In this document: piece by piece, positions 36,311-49,439 of the stretch
How the letters are laid out: every line of letters starts with the position of its first letter
Position numbering within the stretch: the stretch's first letter is position 1
Assembly: GCF_016545825.1 (NCBI RefSeq)
Contig: NC_052614.1
Location: 63,648,528 to 63,712,527 of the forward strand
Source of the DNA: Eucalyptus grandis
Taxonomy: Eukaryota > Streptophyta > Magnoliopsida > Myrtales > Myrtaceae
DNA: 64,000 nucleotides
Direction: 5' to 3'
The notes under the pieces: generated by a model
What the model was told of the DNA's origin: nothing
The model's database searches: none
What the model saw: only the letters and a program-made list of their open reading frames with translations
Translations under genes and position numbers: made by a program

Positions 36311-38055
36311 TTAAAATCTAATTATTATCCCTTTAAAATCTAATGATTAATCCTATTGCAAAATCTACCATCATCTCTAGACATAAAGTTAGCGACTCTA
36401 TTGACAAATTACATTCCAAACCGGATGTTTTTCAAGAATTAAATTAAGCGAAATGTACTTTTTCCTTTTATTTCACGTCAAAACATAAACTACTATTCAT
36501 AATATTTTTAAAATACGAACATACCATATATCTATTTACATATCGATATTCATATCATGAATCATAAAATACAAATTAAGTAAAAGTAAAACTCAATTCA
36601 AACACATACAAACAGTTAGTTCCTACAAAAGTTCTTTGGATGTCACGTTTATTGAGGGGGAGAGAGGGGGCACTGATTTTGTTGTTCTCAATAGAGGAAA
36701 GTTACCTAATTAATTATAAACCTATTGTACATATAATTCAATTTTAAACTTTACATTGTTAATTTAGTCCCAAATATTTTTTAGCCAATTTTTGCTAGAA
36801 ATCACTAATGTAGCTGTTCAACAATCATTAGCCCTTATATGTGACACACTACTACATCAATGATTTTCAATGAAAAATTGATTGGAATGATAATATTGAA
36901 ATTTTGCACAAAGATTTGTGACTCTATTAGCAAAATTGAGAAATTTAGGACTGAATTGACATCTAGATAATAGATTTAGAATTGATTGGATAGTTTTTCC
37001 AATTCAAAAGGTAATAATGTATTAGCAAGTGTCTCTCAAACTCTCCCTCATGTTTCCTCGGGCCAATCATCCGTAGCTCATGGAGCATTTCCGCATCAAT
37101 GCTTTGCCATTCTCACTCGGCTCACATGGTTCCCTTGAATCTAATTGGGTCGACATTAACTAATCGATCAAGGACTGATGACCCCAATAGTTGTATGAGA
37201 AATTTCGAAAAGCCATGAAACTGGGAGCAAAGGAGCTGCTCAAATTGGCCTCGACGGCCGCAAAGAAGAGAGGTTCTTGTCCAACCAATTGGAAACAGCA
37301 TTTCTCTCGTTCACGTAAATTTCCCAAAATTAGAGACGGCACGCTCATAAAAAATGGAAAGGGAAATGGATGGATCAACGGATAAGTGTGGAACCACCTT
37401 TTAACGTGTTTGTCGGAGGTTAACTAAGTTCTTAACGTTCGGAGATTAACTGAATTCTTAACGTTCCAATTAGGTTGTTTAAGTCTTTAGCATTCTCCTG
37501 TAGGTCAATTAGTTCTTGAATTTGCAATTGGGTCAATTGAGTTCTTAATGTTTGAAAAAAAATACAATCAAATCCTATAATTGCCAGTAGTGGCTTTTCA
37601 ATCCTCAAAAAGTTCCTATGAGCCCTTTTTGCCACTGTGCTCGATTTTATGGCAGATGGCACAACTGTCTTAGCCTAAAAACAACGATACTCGAGATATT
37701 CCCTCTAAAAGCCCCAAAGCAAACCTTTAAATCCACAATTAAGCAAATCCTAAGTTGCAATAAGCAACGACAAAATCTCTAAATTCCAATCCCTTGAAGA
37801 AACTGCGTCCTTTTTGTTGAGAAAGTGACGTCACAGGTAATCGAGGGAGATTGAGGAGAATCGCATTCATCATAGTTTGAGAAAAGAGAGATGCTTATAT
37901 ATGACTTTAAGAACGTTATCATTGATCAAATTATAACGTCAAGGCCTTCATGGCAAGCAACTACGGCGCTAATGGCTTTGACTAAATTGAATTATGAGGA
38001 TTCAATTAATAAATGGCGAAAAAGTTAAAATTTGGTTTGGCACTTATCTCGATTG
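36151..38055 (+). repeat. Direct repeat C, right copy
   Basis: Counterpart of 26925-29035. It has a long (ATT)n expansion where the left copy has a CT-rich run, and lacks the left copy's 132-bp tandem unit. Confidence 0.85.
36213..36310. repeat. (ATT)n microsatellite, about 32 units
   Basis: Uninterrupted TTA/ATT run. The poly-Tyr open frame across it is an artefact. Confidence 0.97.
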
Positions 38056-39736
38056 ATATATATTATCTATTACGAAATATGCTACACATAGATCTTTGAC
38101 CAGCTTTTTGATAGCTTTGACTTTTGAAAGAACAACTTCTATAACATAATAATATAGCACAGATCAGGCGTTCAAATCATGATACTCCTCAATTTTAACT
38201 CTCATGTTATTGCTGTTGTTGTGCATGTTTTCTAGCTCTTCGGTTGTCTCATGTAATTACGGCCATATCTTGTCTTGCACTTTTAGAGGACTAACTTATC
38301 TCTTGAAGGAGAGTAGCAAGTAATATACTTTCCCATTTTCTGATCGATTTACTTTTCAAAAGAAGAGATTGTCTAACCATGTGGTTGGTTTAAATTGATA
38401 ATATACGATTATGGGGCACGTCGAGGAAGAAGTGTTGCCTTGTGCTTTACCATTGCATTAGAGGAGATCGCATTCAGATGTGGAAAGGAAAGATGTGACT
38501 GCCTTTCGAAACTGAGGTGGCAACATCATGAGATTGAATTTTTAGTCCCAAAAAGATAGACACAACATCTATAAATAACCATGGAAAAGAGTATGACAGC
38601 CATACTCCGATTGCCTAACACCTTAAAAAAATCTTAACTTTACGTTCAGTCCCAATTTTATTTAATATTTTTATCTCATAAAAAATCCTCAACTTTAAAT
38701 CCAATTCCTAAACTTTTTTTTTTGTCCCAAGAAAAACCTCTAACTTTAGGTTATGTCTCATTTCTACTGTTCGATATTAATTTTACCCTACAATTCTTTT
38801 AGTACCACAAAATACCATCAACTTTTACTTGAATTACAAATATGCTCTCCTTGACTCTTTGTCAAAAATTTCCCACCGACAACCGAGAGATGGAAAACTC
38901 TCAAGCATGTGCTGTTCAAGCATCCCAAATTGAGAGTCCCAATCATAAGCTCTCTGATTTCAAGAGATGGAATACTTTTGAGCACAAAATCAAAGATCCC
39001 TGAGTGAGATAGAAACAAGTTTTTTAAGAGTAAGAAAAATTGAAGAAAGCCAACCTAATTGTTCTAATTTTTACTCAAAGTTCAGATCCAAGAAGACCTT
39101 ACTTGGCCGATATGGAAATTCATACCCAAAAGATGTATTCTTGGATGTGAAATTTGGGGAAAAACTTGAGCAATAACGTGGAAATGCCACATGAAATCAC
39201 TAATAGCAATTTTAGATGGAGGGTTCATGATGGCATATTTGGGACTCGAGTAAAAGTTAATGATTTTTTATGAGACAAACAAAAATTTAGGGTAACATTG
39301 GAATTGGATCTAAAGGTGGGGTTTTTTATGAGACAAAAAAAAGTTTAAGGTAGAATTGGAATTGGAATTGGAGCTAAAGTCTTGAATTTTTTAGGGTATT
39401 AGGCCTAGCTTTACCTGTTTCTTAAAATTATAATTGCTATTGCCAATGTTTTGGAATGAGTTCACGCAATATAAGTGCTCATTTTTCTTCCAATGACGGA
39501 TTAAGGCTCAATTGATGACACAGTGATGGCGGATTGATTCCTTGAAGTGTTTTGGCAAACATTTCACTACTACATTGCTTCCAAAACAATAGTAGCTTTT
39601 AGTGGTTTTTAGAAAGTTTCTTAGACAGAATATTTATTCCAAGATTGATTATTATTATTACACTGCTAATATAAAAGACATTGTACACAATTGCAGTTGG
39701 ATGGACACGTGGATGAATTCGATTACATAATTATCT
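38056..39736. other. Intergenic, probable degenerate TIR element at ~38615-39405
   Basis: No gene. The ends 'gcctaacaccttaaaaaaat' and 'attttttagggtattaggc' are roughly inverted, and inner text ('gagacaaa...tttagg') is repeated near the right end. No clean target duplication was seen. Confidence 0.4.
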
Positions 39737-40590
39737 TTAAATAAATGTCACCCATCCAAATGAATGCGTACCAAGTTGTTAATAACAATGGATTTGATTA
39801 AATCCCATCCAATTTTCCAAACATGAAGTTACAACAATTCAAGCACCATTCATCTATTGGGAAATTACCAAAAAACTCATAAATCTACTCTACTTGTGTC
39901 AATTCAATCTTAAATATTTTAATTTTGCCAATTGAGTCCTAAACTTTATGACGATTTACTAATATAATTTTTTTCAACCAATTTTGATTGAAAATTGATG
40001 ATTTGGATGTTGGCCGTGCCATGGCCGATCGATGTTGAAGTTGAAAATTATTTCATTTTATAAAAACTTTTTGAAGTTTTCACAAATTTTTTTCTTTTGA
40101 ATTTTTTTTTTATATACTAAGTCTGGCGAGCATCACCAAGAAAAAAAAATTAATACGAATCATGCCACTATTAGCCGGCCGGCATCCATGTCATCAATTT
40201 TTTTTAAAAAATTAGCCAGAAAGACTGTATTGACAAATTGTCAAAATGTTTAAGATCAATTGGTAAAACTAAAAGATGTAGGACTAAATTGATATAAGGG
40301 CAATAAATTTATAACTTTTTGATAATTTTCCCTCGATCTATCAAAAGGGTGCATGGCCCTTTTTTTACTCATATATATTGGATCGGGTTATACATGGGTT
40401 ATTCAAACATTTATAGGGCCAAGTCAAAGTGGGTTTAAAAGATTATGGTTCAATTAGTTTGGGTCTAAATGGGTTTAAAGAATGATATATTTTAGACCCA
40501 TTTAAAAAATTGAGTTGAATCAACTTAGGTTGGGTCATTTATCATGAGTAGAGACACACCCCCATTAATCTCGACCGCATCACTTGTCGT

Positions 40591-41112
40591 CTATGTAGCA
40601 TGGACACTCTCCGGAAGCTTTCGTGTTATGTCCGACACTCCGACATGTATCCGACACGTTTCGACACGTCCTGACACGCTCCGACACGTAGTCAACGAGT
40701 GTAAAAAAATCCGACATGTGGTCAACTCTCTTCGACACGCGAGTGCAGAATTCCGACATGCGATTCCGACACGCACGGGGTCAATTTTAAAAATTTCTAA
40801 TATTTGAGGGGTCAAAATATAAATATACACAAAAGAAGTAATAAAAGAAGTAATAAATTGCTATAAATATACACGCATGGGTCAATTTTTTATTTTTTCA
40901 GTTTTGTTTTTTTTAAAATTGTTTTAGTTTTTTTAGAAGTCTTTTACTATGAAAGAAAAATGCTATATATGATAAATAAATAAATTTAAAAATATCATTT
41001 CAACATTTTTCTTTAAACAATGTTTTTTTCCTCTAAGTTTTATGTATTATTGTAACAAATTAAAATAATGAATGATTTTATTTAATATTTTTCGTGTAAA
41101 TTAATTCTAGGC

Positions 41113-41194
<82 letters not shown>

Positions 41195-41335
41195 TATTAT
41201 TTATATATAAAAAATATTTAATATATAACGTGTCGGAACGTGTCGAAATTCTCTATTTTTAAGAAATGATGTGTCGGTGTATTGTGTTGTGTCATGTCAT
41301 GTCGCGTGTCGCGTGTTCGTGTCGATGCTACATAG
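40591..41335. mobile_element. hAT-like non-autonomous transposon, 745 bp
   Basis: Terminal inverted repeats of 17 bp (CTATGTAGCATGGACAC left, GTGTCGATGCTACATAG right, one mismatch). The flanks are an exact 8-bp duplication CTTGTCGT (40583-40590 and 41336-41343). Segment A has the empty site with a single CTTGTCGT at 15407-15414. Both subterminal regions are packed with CGACACG words in opposite orientations (CCGACACG on the left, CGTGTCGG on the right), as expected for transposase-binding sites. The middle is AT-rich with an (ATT)n run. No transposase is encoded. Confidence 0.92.
41114..41193. repeat. (ATT)n microsatellite inside the hAT-like element
   Basis: About 26 uninterrupted ATT units. 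Confidence 0.95.
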
Positions 41336-41396
41336 CTTGTCGTTGCATCGCATTCTCCACTTTGGTCTTGGTCATCGCATCTATCTTCCCCCTCAC

Positions 41397-41759
41397 TTAG
41401 GTCGGATCTGAGCCCATCTCTCTCTGTCTTCGTTTTTTTCCCTTGTATCGGTCTTCATCATCTTCTTCTGGCCTCGATTGCGGATCCTTGCTGCCTCTAG
41501 CTTCAATCCTGCGCCTCTGTGACGTCGATTTGAGACCAGCCAAGGTGCTTGACCAAGGATCGAGCTCGTAATAGTCGCCCAAACCCCAAATAGGTTTTAG
41601 TGCTTCGGCAGCATCGGATATAGGCTGATCGGGAACAGTCCAGCAGCGCACTATTGGCATGCAACGAACTAGATTTTTCCAGCTGCCACTCCGTATTCTT
41701 TTAGTTTGCTTATTGATCGCAGGGTACAAGGTCGGTTCCCATATAGAAGTTGGAAGCAA
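41397..41759 (-). other. Unknown open stretch in segment B
   Basis: Open for 120 codons to a stop at 41397, and open further upstream to about 41850 but without an ATG (position 41759 is TTG). The composition is protein-like in the first half (W-E-P, G-D-Y-Y-E-L-D-P-W) and basic/charged at the end. The A copy carries an indel. It may be an exon of a lost gene carried by the A/B segment. I recognise no family. Confidence 0.25.
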
Positions 41760-43037
41760 ACTGGCTTGAACTAGGGGTGAAGAAGGGACATTGAATGTGT
41801 TTGATAGTTTGTTGGAGATCCGTTTGCGTACTTTTGGGCATTTTCATCATAGAATCAAAGCATCATTTTTCTTCAAATGAGATTAATTTGTATTGCTTGT
41901 GATCTTTAAGTACATTGTTCATTTAACATCGATTGAACAATTAGAATGCAGCACAGGTGTTCAATATCCCCATAGGAAGAAGGAAACATGGGATGAGAGT
42001 GATGATGAAATTATTTAGTGTGTTTTTGGCATCATGTCGTGGTCCTGAGGGATCCTTGAGGGATAAGTGATCAAATTTGCATTTTCAATTTTACTCTAGC
42101 CCAATGAGATTTTTCTCTTCAGATGGGCCTCAATGTTCTCGAATGAATCTGAGCTGAGAATGAACTGTGCATTGTGGACTGAGTGTTCCAATCTGTGATC
42201 ATGAATCGTGGTATACTTCTCACAGGCGTCGTCTTTCGAACACTTTAATCTCATGGAAGAGCTACCAGAAATCGCCGGATTTACAAATTCCGGCTGGTTA
42301 TCACATTAAATATGCAAATAATATCTAATGCTCATTTTGATGGAAATGTATTTTCAGACGTGGAGCGCCCCCTCCCCCCCCAAAAAAAAAAAAAAAAGAA
42401 AAGAAACTACAGCTATATAGTCCACTCAAGAACAAAAATACACAGAAAAAGAGGCGCTATTTCCACCTTTATATGACTAAATCCACCCAATTTTGATAAA
42501 AAGACAAAATTGTGCTCAATCATTCAATTGAAATTTAAGCTAGGGCCTAAATTTATTAACTTTAATTTGTATTAATTTTTTATTTCTATGTAAAACCTAG
42601 TTACCATATTTAAGAATTTTACATTTACAGTTTTTCTTCATTGTAGGTGTCACAGATACATTAAAGACACTATGTTTTTTTCTCATTGTTGGATTTTCTT
42701 CGATAACAATTAGTTTTGTGGAAAAAAGAAATTTCCAAAAAACCTAGTTCTTTTCTATGTTGTCGAGCAAATTGAAAGATACATTGTCAAGTAGAATCTA
42801 GAATTTTCTTTGTATATAGACAATGTTTTGACATAATCACTTATTTACAAATTTTCACTTTTCTTGTGCATATCACCACCAAACCCCTTCTGATTGGTTT
42901 TCTCCTATATACACACATATATGAATTGGATGATCGGATGAAGAAATAAAACCCTCTTTGAAGATTTTCCAAAATAACATTCTCCAATGAAAAACTTTAA
43001 AAGATGAAATTTAATTAAATAAAAAAAATTGCATAAG

Positions 43038-43068
<31 letters not shown>

Positions 43069-45442
43069 AAATGCCGGTGAAATCTCATCATTGAATTGAC
43101 ATAAATTAATATCATCCATGAAGTGCGTCCGAAAAAATAATAAGATGCCTCATTGTGCAAATGTTTTTAATTTACTCCTAGATATTCCATAACACTTTAC
43201 ATCTGTGTAAAAGCATCTCACCAATAGGAAAGGAAAAAGAAAGTTCTTTAATATATTAAATAAAGAGACTTGATATATATTTTAGACTAATGAAACTAAA
43301 AAAAAAAAAAAATTCACCAAGAAAGTGAGCTTTTGAGATGAGAGAGAAAGAATAAATAAGTTTTTTTTTTTTTTTTTTTTTATATAAGAGTACTAATGAA
43401 GAAGAGACTTTCAAGTATCTTACTATATCAAATAATTTGTCTTTTTTCCTTACTGGTGGTTTTTACATAGAACATGTAGAACGTTATAGTAATATCTAAG
43501 AATACACTAAAAAAATTCTTCAATACACTAAAAAGAATAAAACATGTGAAATGTATAATTAAGGCAACTAGATCGTTAATTAAAATAGAAAAGATATGAA
43601 AAAAAGGAACGATTACTTTAAATTGCAATTAAATGATTGAGGGCAAATCAGTTATTTTAGTGCAAATTGGCTAGATTTAGTCATATAGGGGAGGAAATCG
43701 TGCCGAAAAAAGAAGAAGAAGTTGCCAATCGGTTCATACTTAACCACAATGAATATTACCTATGGCACTTTGAAGTCGGCTAGGCTAGGGTAGTATGACC
43801 ACAATCTGTTTGCATGTATGCACATGTTCTTGCACTTTGTTGTTGTGGCCGACCAATGCTGAGTGAACTGGTTCACTAGAGTGAGGGCATTGCTTGTTAC
43901 TTAGGCAAGACCCACCACCCTTCACCTCATTGGCACCTTTATGCCTTTGTCTGAAAAAAAGAAAAAAGAAAAAAGAAAAAAACACTCTTCAACCCGACTT
44001 GAGCACTGAGCTCTTTCACCAACTTGACAAGCTAATCCATGGAACTACCCATTCTTCAAAGACAACAATTTGAGAAATGAGTCTAGGCCAGGTTGGGTAT
44101 GGGTCAGGTACAAGTCGGGTTGGGTATGGATTACTAAATTTGTATTATATGTAAATGGATCAATTTGGGTTGGACTATCTCTAATTCGACCCAAAACCTA
44201 CACAATCCATCCATTTGACAAGCCTAGCCTTAGAACATAATGAACTTTGTTGTAAAAATTGTGAAGAATTCAATAAAAGAACCAAGTGAAACTCTATTCA
44301 ATCTCCAAAATTCCAAATTAGGTTGACCGCCAATTGGTCCTTTTTCAACTTAAACCCATCTACAAGGGAGTCATGAAGGGATGCAGCGATGAGAGAAAGT
44401 ACTTCTCCGCTAGATTAAGAAAAAAAGTGAAGGAATGCTGATTGCACAGGGCAAATGAAAATAGGGTAAATGATAAAAGTTCACAGAGGAAGAAGAGCTA
44501 CGCCACAAAGCACCGCCTTGAGCCTTGAAACATGCTTTAGTCATACGTTTGCATCTGACTTATTGAGTTTTTCCTCTGTCACGGTTTACAATATACTTTC
44601 CAAGAATATTCAAATGTGATGCCCCTGTGATATAAGACAAGCGCAAGTAGATAAAGTTGCCCTATCCGCAAACAGGCTGTCCTTTACATTTGTCTTGAAG
44701 AAAGCTAATTGAAATTCCTCCCGCAGAACAATACAAAAGCAAAACTAGAGAGCAAGCTAGGAGGCCCGCGCTGTAATGTCTATAAAATTTGGAATGAAAG
44801 TGCAATCCTCCAGGGATCAACAGTAAGATTATCTCACCATAAACATATATTTTGAGCAGTTGATTCCACAATTCGAGAATGGTAATCCACATCATAGGAA
44901 CAGCTTGAAAGCAGTAGATAATAAAAAGAAGATATTTAAAATTTCCGCAAAATGGGCCAGAGGATAGGAATTCGTAGAATTTGATCATCGGAAGCAGTCA
45001 TATCAGCTCAAATCATCACTGTGGTTTTAACAAACACAGATGGAGAAGTCAAAATCGTAGAGATGACAAAAGAGGACAGACATCCTTGTACATCATATCT
45101 CGGAGATCAGGGCTCCTAAAGAGATATACAATATGGTCGAAAATAGTCATAGGAACAAGCTGCACAAAACACATCCTAGATATTGTTGGAACGCCATACT
45201 ACTCATCAAAATTATTGCCGCTTGCGTCGAAACACTATATACTCATAAAAAATCCTGAAGCCAAGTGACCTACTTTTCAGTAGATTGAGAAAAAGCCCTT
45301 AAAATTGTTTAATCTTTAATCAATGCGGCTCTCTCCACCACTGCTTGCATTTCGGTGAATTGCAGTTTACTCCTTTCTTTCAACTTCCCCCTCCCTCTGA
45401 GTCTTCCAACAATTCCAATCCTTCCTTCCTAACCCTTCATCT

Positions 45443-46407
45443 TGGTAGTGCTAGTATGAACACCTAGAGGGGGAGTGAATAGGTGTGAAGACAAAATTTT
45501 CAAAAGAAACAGGAGTTATATTTTGCGTCTAAAACAGAGTCTGAACAACAATAGATTTTGAGCGAGTTCAGGCTTTATCAGTTAAATAGAATTATGAACA
45601 AAGGAAATGAGTTTAGGAAAGAGAATAAGAACACAGAAGTTTTAGTGGTTCGACTTAGATCAAGCCTACGTTCACTCTCCATGCGACGAGCCCTACCGGC
45701 TGAATTCCACTAAGAATCAAAAGAGATTTTACAGCCTTGTGATCTCAACTTCACAGTGAAGTATCTCAACTGTTCTTTCACGAAGTCACACTAAGTGTTT
45801 CTCTTTTTTGTATACAACTTTGAGCTCAGTATTTGGAGTAACAAGGAAATGGAAAGCTTTAGATTTTCAAATTTCTCTTTCACTCACTTTGTCGAACAAC
45901 TGGAGAGTCCGCCTTAAATACTCCTTGATGCCTTCTTGACAGTTGGCACTTTCCAAAGGAATTCTTCCAATCTACCCATTGTATAGAATCAATCAAGGAG
46001 ATCTTGAGTCGTTTGAAGATTGTGATGAAAGCCCGTCAATCTTATTTGTCCATACAATCAGGATCTTGGTTTCCATAAGTTGATACTTTCCAAGTTTACT
46101 TGCAATCCAAAAAGATTTGATTGATCTAAATTTATTTCAATAAAGATAATCAATCCTATAAGTGATATATCCAACTAGAAAGCCATCCATAATCCATAAG
46201 AATTGAACTCCTAAAGAAATAAACAAAATATCGCATCTGGATAAGTCTTCATTCTTGGAGCGTTCGGTTAGGAATTTGTCGGTGTGGGCAGACTTTGACA
46301 CAAAGTCGGGATACTTCGAGACTTTGACACTAAAGTTTGGAAGTCTTCAGACTAGACTCTGGATAAGTTTTGTCAACTTCAAAACATTAAATGAGCTTTC
46401 TCCAACA
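45443..46407 (-). mobile_element. Ty1/copia 3' LTR, 965 bp, - strand
   Basis: On the - strand it starts TGTTGGAGAAAG (46407) and ends GCACTACCA (45443). It has the same length as the LTR at 10997-11961 and is clearly homologous. Its outer edge interrupts segment B at 'cttcatct'; the matching uninterrupted site in segment A is at 20818. Confidence 0.88.
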
Positions 46408-46408
46408 A

Positions 46409-46421
46409 TCTCTCCCTTTTT
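46409..46421 (-). other. Polypurine tract
   Basis: AAAAAGGGAGAGA on the - strand, directly inside the 3' LTR. It fixes the element's orientation. Confidence 0.8.
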
Positions 46422-46793
46422 GATGGTAACAAAACTTTCTTGCAGATTTATGAACTTTTGACTTGCAAAACAACTCTTAAGTAGTACATGATATCTTGAA
46501 AAATAAGTTGATTAGGATCTGGATAGCATCGATTCTGTAACTACAAAAAACAAGTTAATCTTGAAAATATAAGACTAGTTTCAAGACTTAAACAACTATC
46601 CATCCAAAATCATTACCACAAAAGTAAGTTGCCTGCAAACGTCAAACAAAATAACATAATAAAAAGGTTCAAGTAAAAGTTCAACACATCAAAAGTTCAG
46701 TTCAAGTCAAATAAGTCAAATCTGCACATTCTCCCCATTTTTGTCAACAGCAAAAAGTGGAGAAATTCAAAAATAGATGAAAGAAAAATGAAA

Positions 46794-48969
46794 TCAGGTT
46801 TGTTTTGGAATGCGAACGAGTTGGAAATCCCTTATCGACTGAATTGTCTCCTCCAGCTTTCGCACTGTTTCCTTTAGCTTCTCAACATCTTTAACCTTGG
46901 CAGTCTCTTTAACTTGATGTTGTAAAGCTTGAACTTGAAGATTAAGAACCTGTACCTTCTCATGGAGAGAATATGAAGTAGATTTCAAAGCAGATTGGAG
47001 GTTTTGAATTTGACACTCCATTCCATATTGTTGTACTTTTATCTCTAGAAGGAGCTCTAGCAGTCTTTGAAAGTCTGCAGTAGTTTCTATTTGTGCATCA
47101 GCTTCAGCCAAATTAATTCGAGGAGTGTTGATAATTGAGGGAACATCAGCTTGTCGAATACCTTGACTTGGACAAGATTCATCAATGTCAGCTTTAGGAA
47201 AATGTGAAGCATAGACATCCTTTGGATCGGCAGGAGATCTCCTAATATCATCACTTATAAAAAGAGGAGAAGAAGAAGTACCTCTTTTCTCATGAACTCC
47301 TGATGTTTCTGTGGCTACAGGTGGAGAAAGGAATTCTTCTTCTTGTTCATTCTCAATTTCAGCACAAGAGTGATGTTCTTTTTCGGTTTAAGCTCCTACA
47401 GTTCCACTCTTTGTCTTTTCTGAATCCTGAGACAAGGATATTGCAAATGTTGGTTCATAAGAGTCATCCTGACCCTCCTCTTCTTCTCTTCCTGCTTCTT
47501 CGGCTTATTTTCTTGCTTCTTCTTTTTCCTCTGTTCCTTCTCTATCTTCTCTTCCTTCTTTGTCCCGTTGTTGCTCAAAATTGACAAAACTCTGAAGATT
47601 TTTCAAGGCAAAGGCAGAGATAGTAAGATCATCCTCATCCTTTTCATCCTGCAGAATAAGAGATTCTCTTCTTGACAGGTTCACACATAATTTCCTTGCC
47701 TTTCCTCTTTGCAGCAGAGTCTTGCTTGGTTTTGCTAGGGGACTTTTACTTCAAGCACTCGATGGCTTTGTTCAGTTCTTTCACCCTCATCTTGGACACC
47801 ATCTTTAATCCTATAACCATAGGAGCAATAGTTCTAGCACAAAGAGAGGCTGGAAACTCAATCTAAAAATATCTGAACAATATTGTGACCAACACTGAGT
47901 AATGGAGCTGTCCCATATCCTTTACAACATTCCTGTACATATGCATCAGGATTGTATGAGGCAGAGAGAACTTCATTCCATTACTGATGGCAAACGTCAG
48001 TTTTGCTTCAGATCGAGAAACATCTGTCTTTGAAGTTGACTTTGGCCGGATGCAGTTGATCATGACTTTGTGCAACAAAATATTCGAGGCAGACAATCTG
48101 GAATAAGTGATGCCTCCTTTAGGGAGTTTTTCCTAAACAAGAAATCTTGTCGCATGTCCAACCGAGACAGTTATTGGTTGGAAACTACTCCTTTCCACCT
48201 CAATAATGTCAGCCAACGTGTCAACATCTACCACATAGCTTTTATCATGCACGGTGAATTGAAATCTATTCAGGTCCAGAAAAGACAAGTTTGAATAGAA
48301 ATATGCAGTCAACTCAGGATATGTGACAGCAGTTTTGGAGGGAAAGTTCTCTAGTTGAAGGAGAGTCAGCTTCTCCCTCAAATTCACCTTTATCGAATCC
48401 GGAAAATCAAAATCAACCGATTGAGGGTTCATCACCTCTCTTTTTAGCAATTTGGAGTAAACCTTTCTGTGATCCTTAGAACGAAAAAGACTCATTCCAT
48501 CACCAGTCACTTCAATAGCGATGCCCATTCTTGGCTGGAAGTTTGAAAACATCCTTTCATAACCGTCTTTGCTTTTAGGTTTATTGAAAGAACTAAAACG
48601 AGGATCAACAAGAAAGTTTTGAAACGCCTTATCTGCCGCTCCTTCTGGCGCTATTCCTAATCTTTCCATCGCTCGCAAGAACAAAGTCTCGTTCTTATAT
48701 CCTCTTTCTCTTAGAAATTCATTGATAAAAGACATAGGAGTACCACCCTGCTTCAAATGAGAGTAAAGCTTATAAAGAACCTGGGGTTTCAAGGTTCTGA
48801 GAGGTTCTGCGTCTTCCTCGACTTCTTCTTCCAATGATTGGCGCGGAGCATTCTGTGTAGCACGCTGTGGAGACTCTTCTTCTTCGGTCAAATCAAAATG
48901 TGTAGGATCCTCAGGCATATTTCGTGGTCCCCTGCTTGAGATCCGAGACAACTTCTTTTGAAAAGACAT
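46794..48969 (-). pseudogene. Extra 3' ORF of a Sirevirus-type copia element, broken
   Basis: The best piece starts at ATG 48969 (M-S-F-Q-K-K) and stays open to 48133 (278 aa). It is acidic at the N terminus, then carries the region known from plant repeats as 'putative plant transposon protein' (for example F-x-N-F-L-V-D-P-R-F). A frameshift leads to 48096-47863 (L-P-H-T-I-L-M-H-M-Y type motif), a Lys/Glu-rich stretch (about 47400-47590) and a coiled-coil piece at 47111-46794. It lies between RNase H and the 3' LTR in sense orientation, where Sireviruses carry their additional (envelope-like or unknown) ORF. Several frame breaks make it non-functional. Confidence 0.7.
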
Positions 48970-49439
48970 CTTCGTAGTCTTTGAGGATTTCTCGAACACG
49001 TTCGAGTGAAAAAGATGAAAAATTGTGAAGCAAACTTGAGAGTAGAAATGAGAGTGTAGAGTCTGTATTTTAGGGTTTTCGAAAAGATGTGAATGTAGAA
49101 AAAGACTCGATGGTATATAAAGAAAGTAAAACGGGGTTAGTCGAATGGTCATAAGGAAAAAAAGAAAAAAGAAAACTGCCTTTTTTAAAAATAAAAACTA
49201 CCAAAAATTTAAAATTCGAAAAAGATAATTTCTAAAAATAAAATAATCAAGCAACGATTCAAATATCAACATACCTATTCAGAATTTTTCATACTAAAAT
49301 TAAATTACCTGCATTTACAGAAGTAATTATTGGACATTTTGAGTTTGACCAACTTCAGACTTTAATCGGTAGGAGATAAAATATTCAATCTAGTACGAAT
49401 AGACTCAAATAGATTTTTCTCCAGAGGCTTTGTAAATAT

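Larger units (their letters stand above)
39737..45442 (+). repeat. Direct repeat, segment B
   Basis: Counterpart of segment A (15111-20819). Insertions private to B are about 39770-40310 (repeat-like) and 40591-41335 (hAT-like element), plus an (AT)n expansion at 43039-43066. It ends where the - strand copia LTR starts. Confidence 0.9.

Noticed and set aside
36091..36321. Open frame with a long Tyr run
   Set aside because: Translation of the (ATT)n microsatellite.
40591..41335. CGACACG-rich ends taken as a regulatory or CRISPR-like array
   Set aside because: The 8-bp target duplication and inverted ends show they are subterminal repeats of a transposon.
44662..44988. 108-aa hydrophobic frame on the - strand in segment B
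   Set aside because: Segment A has indels in the same region that shift the frame. AT-rich sequence read in this frame gives hydrophobic residues by chance.
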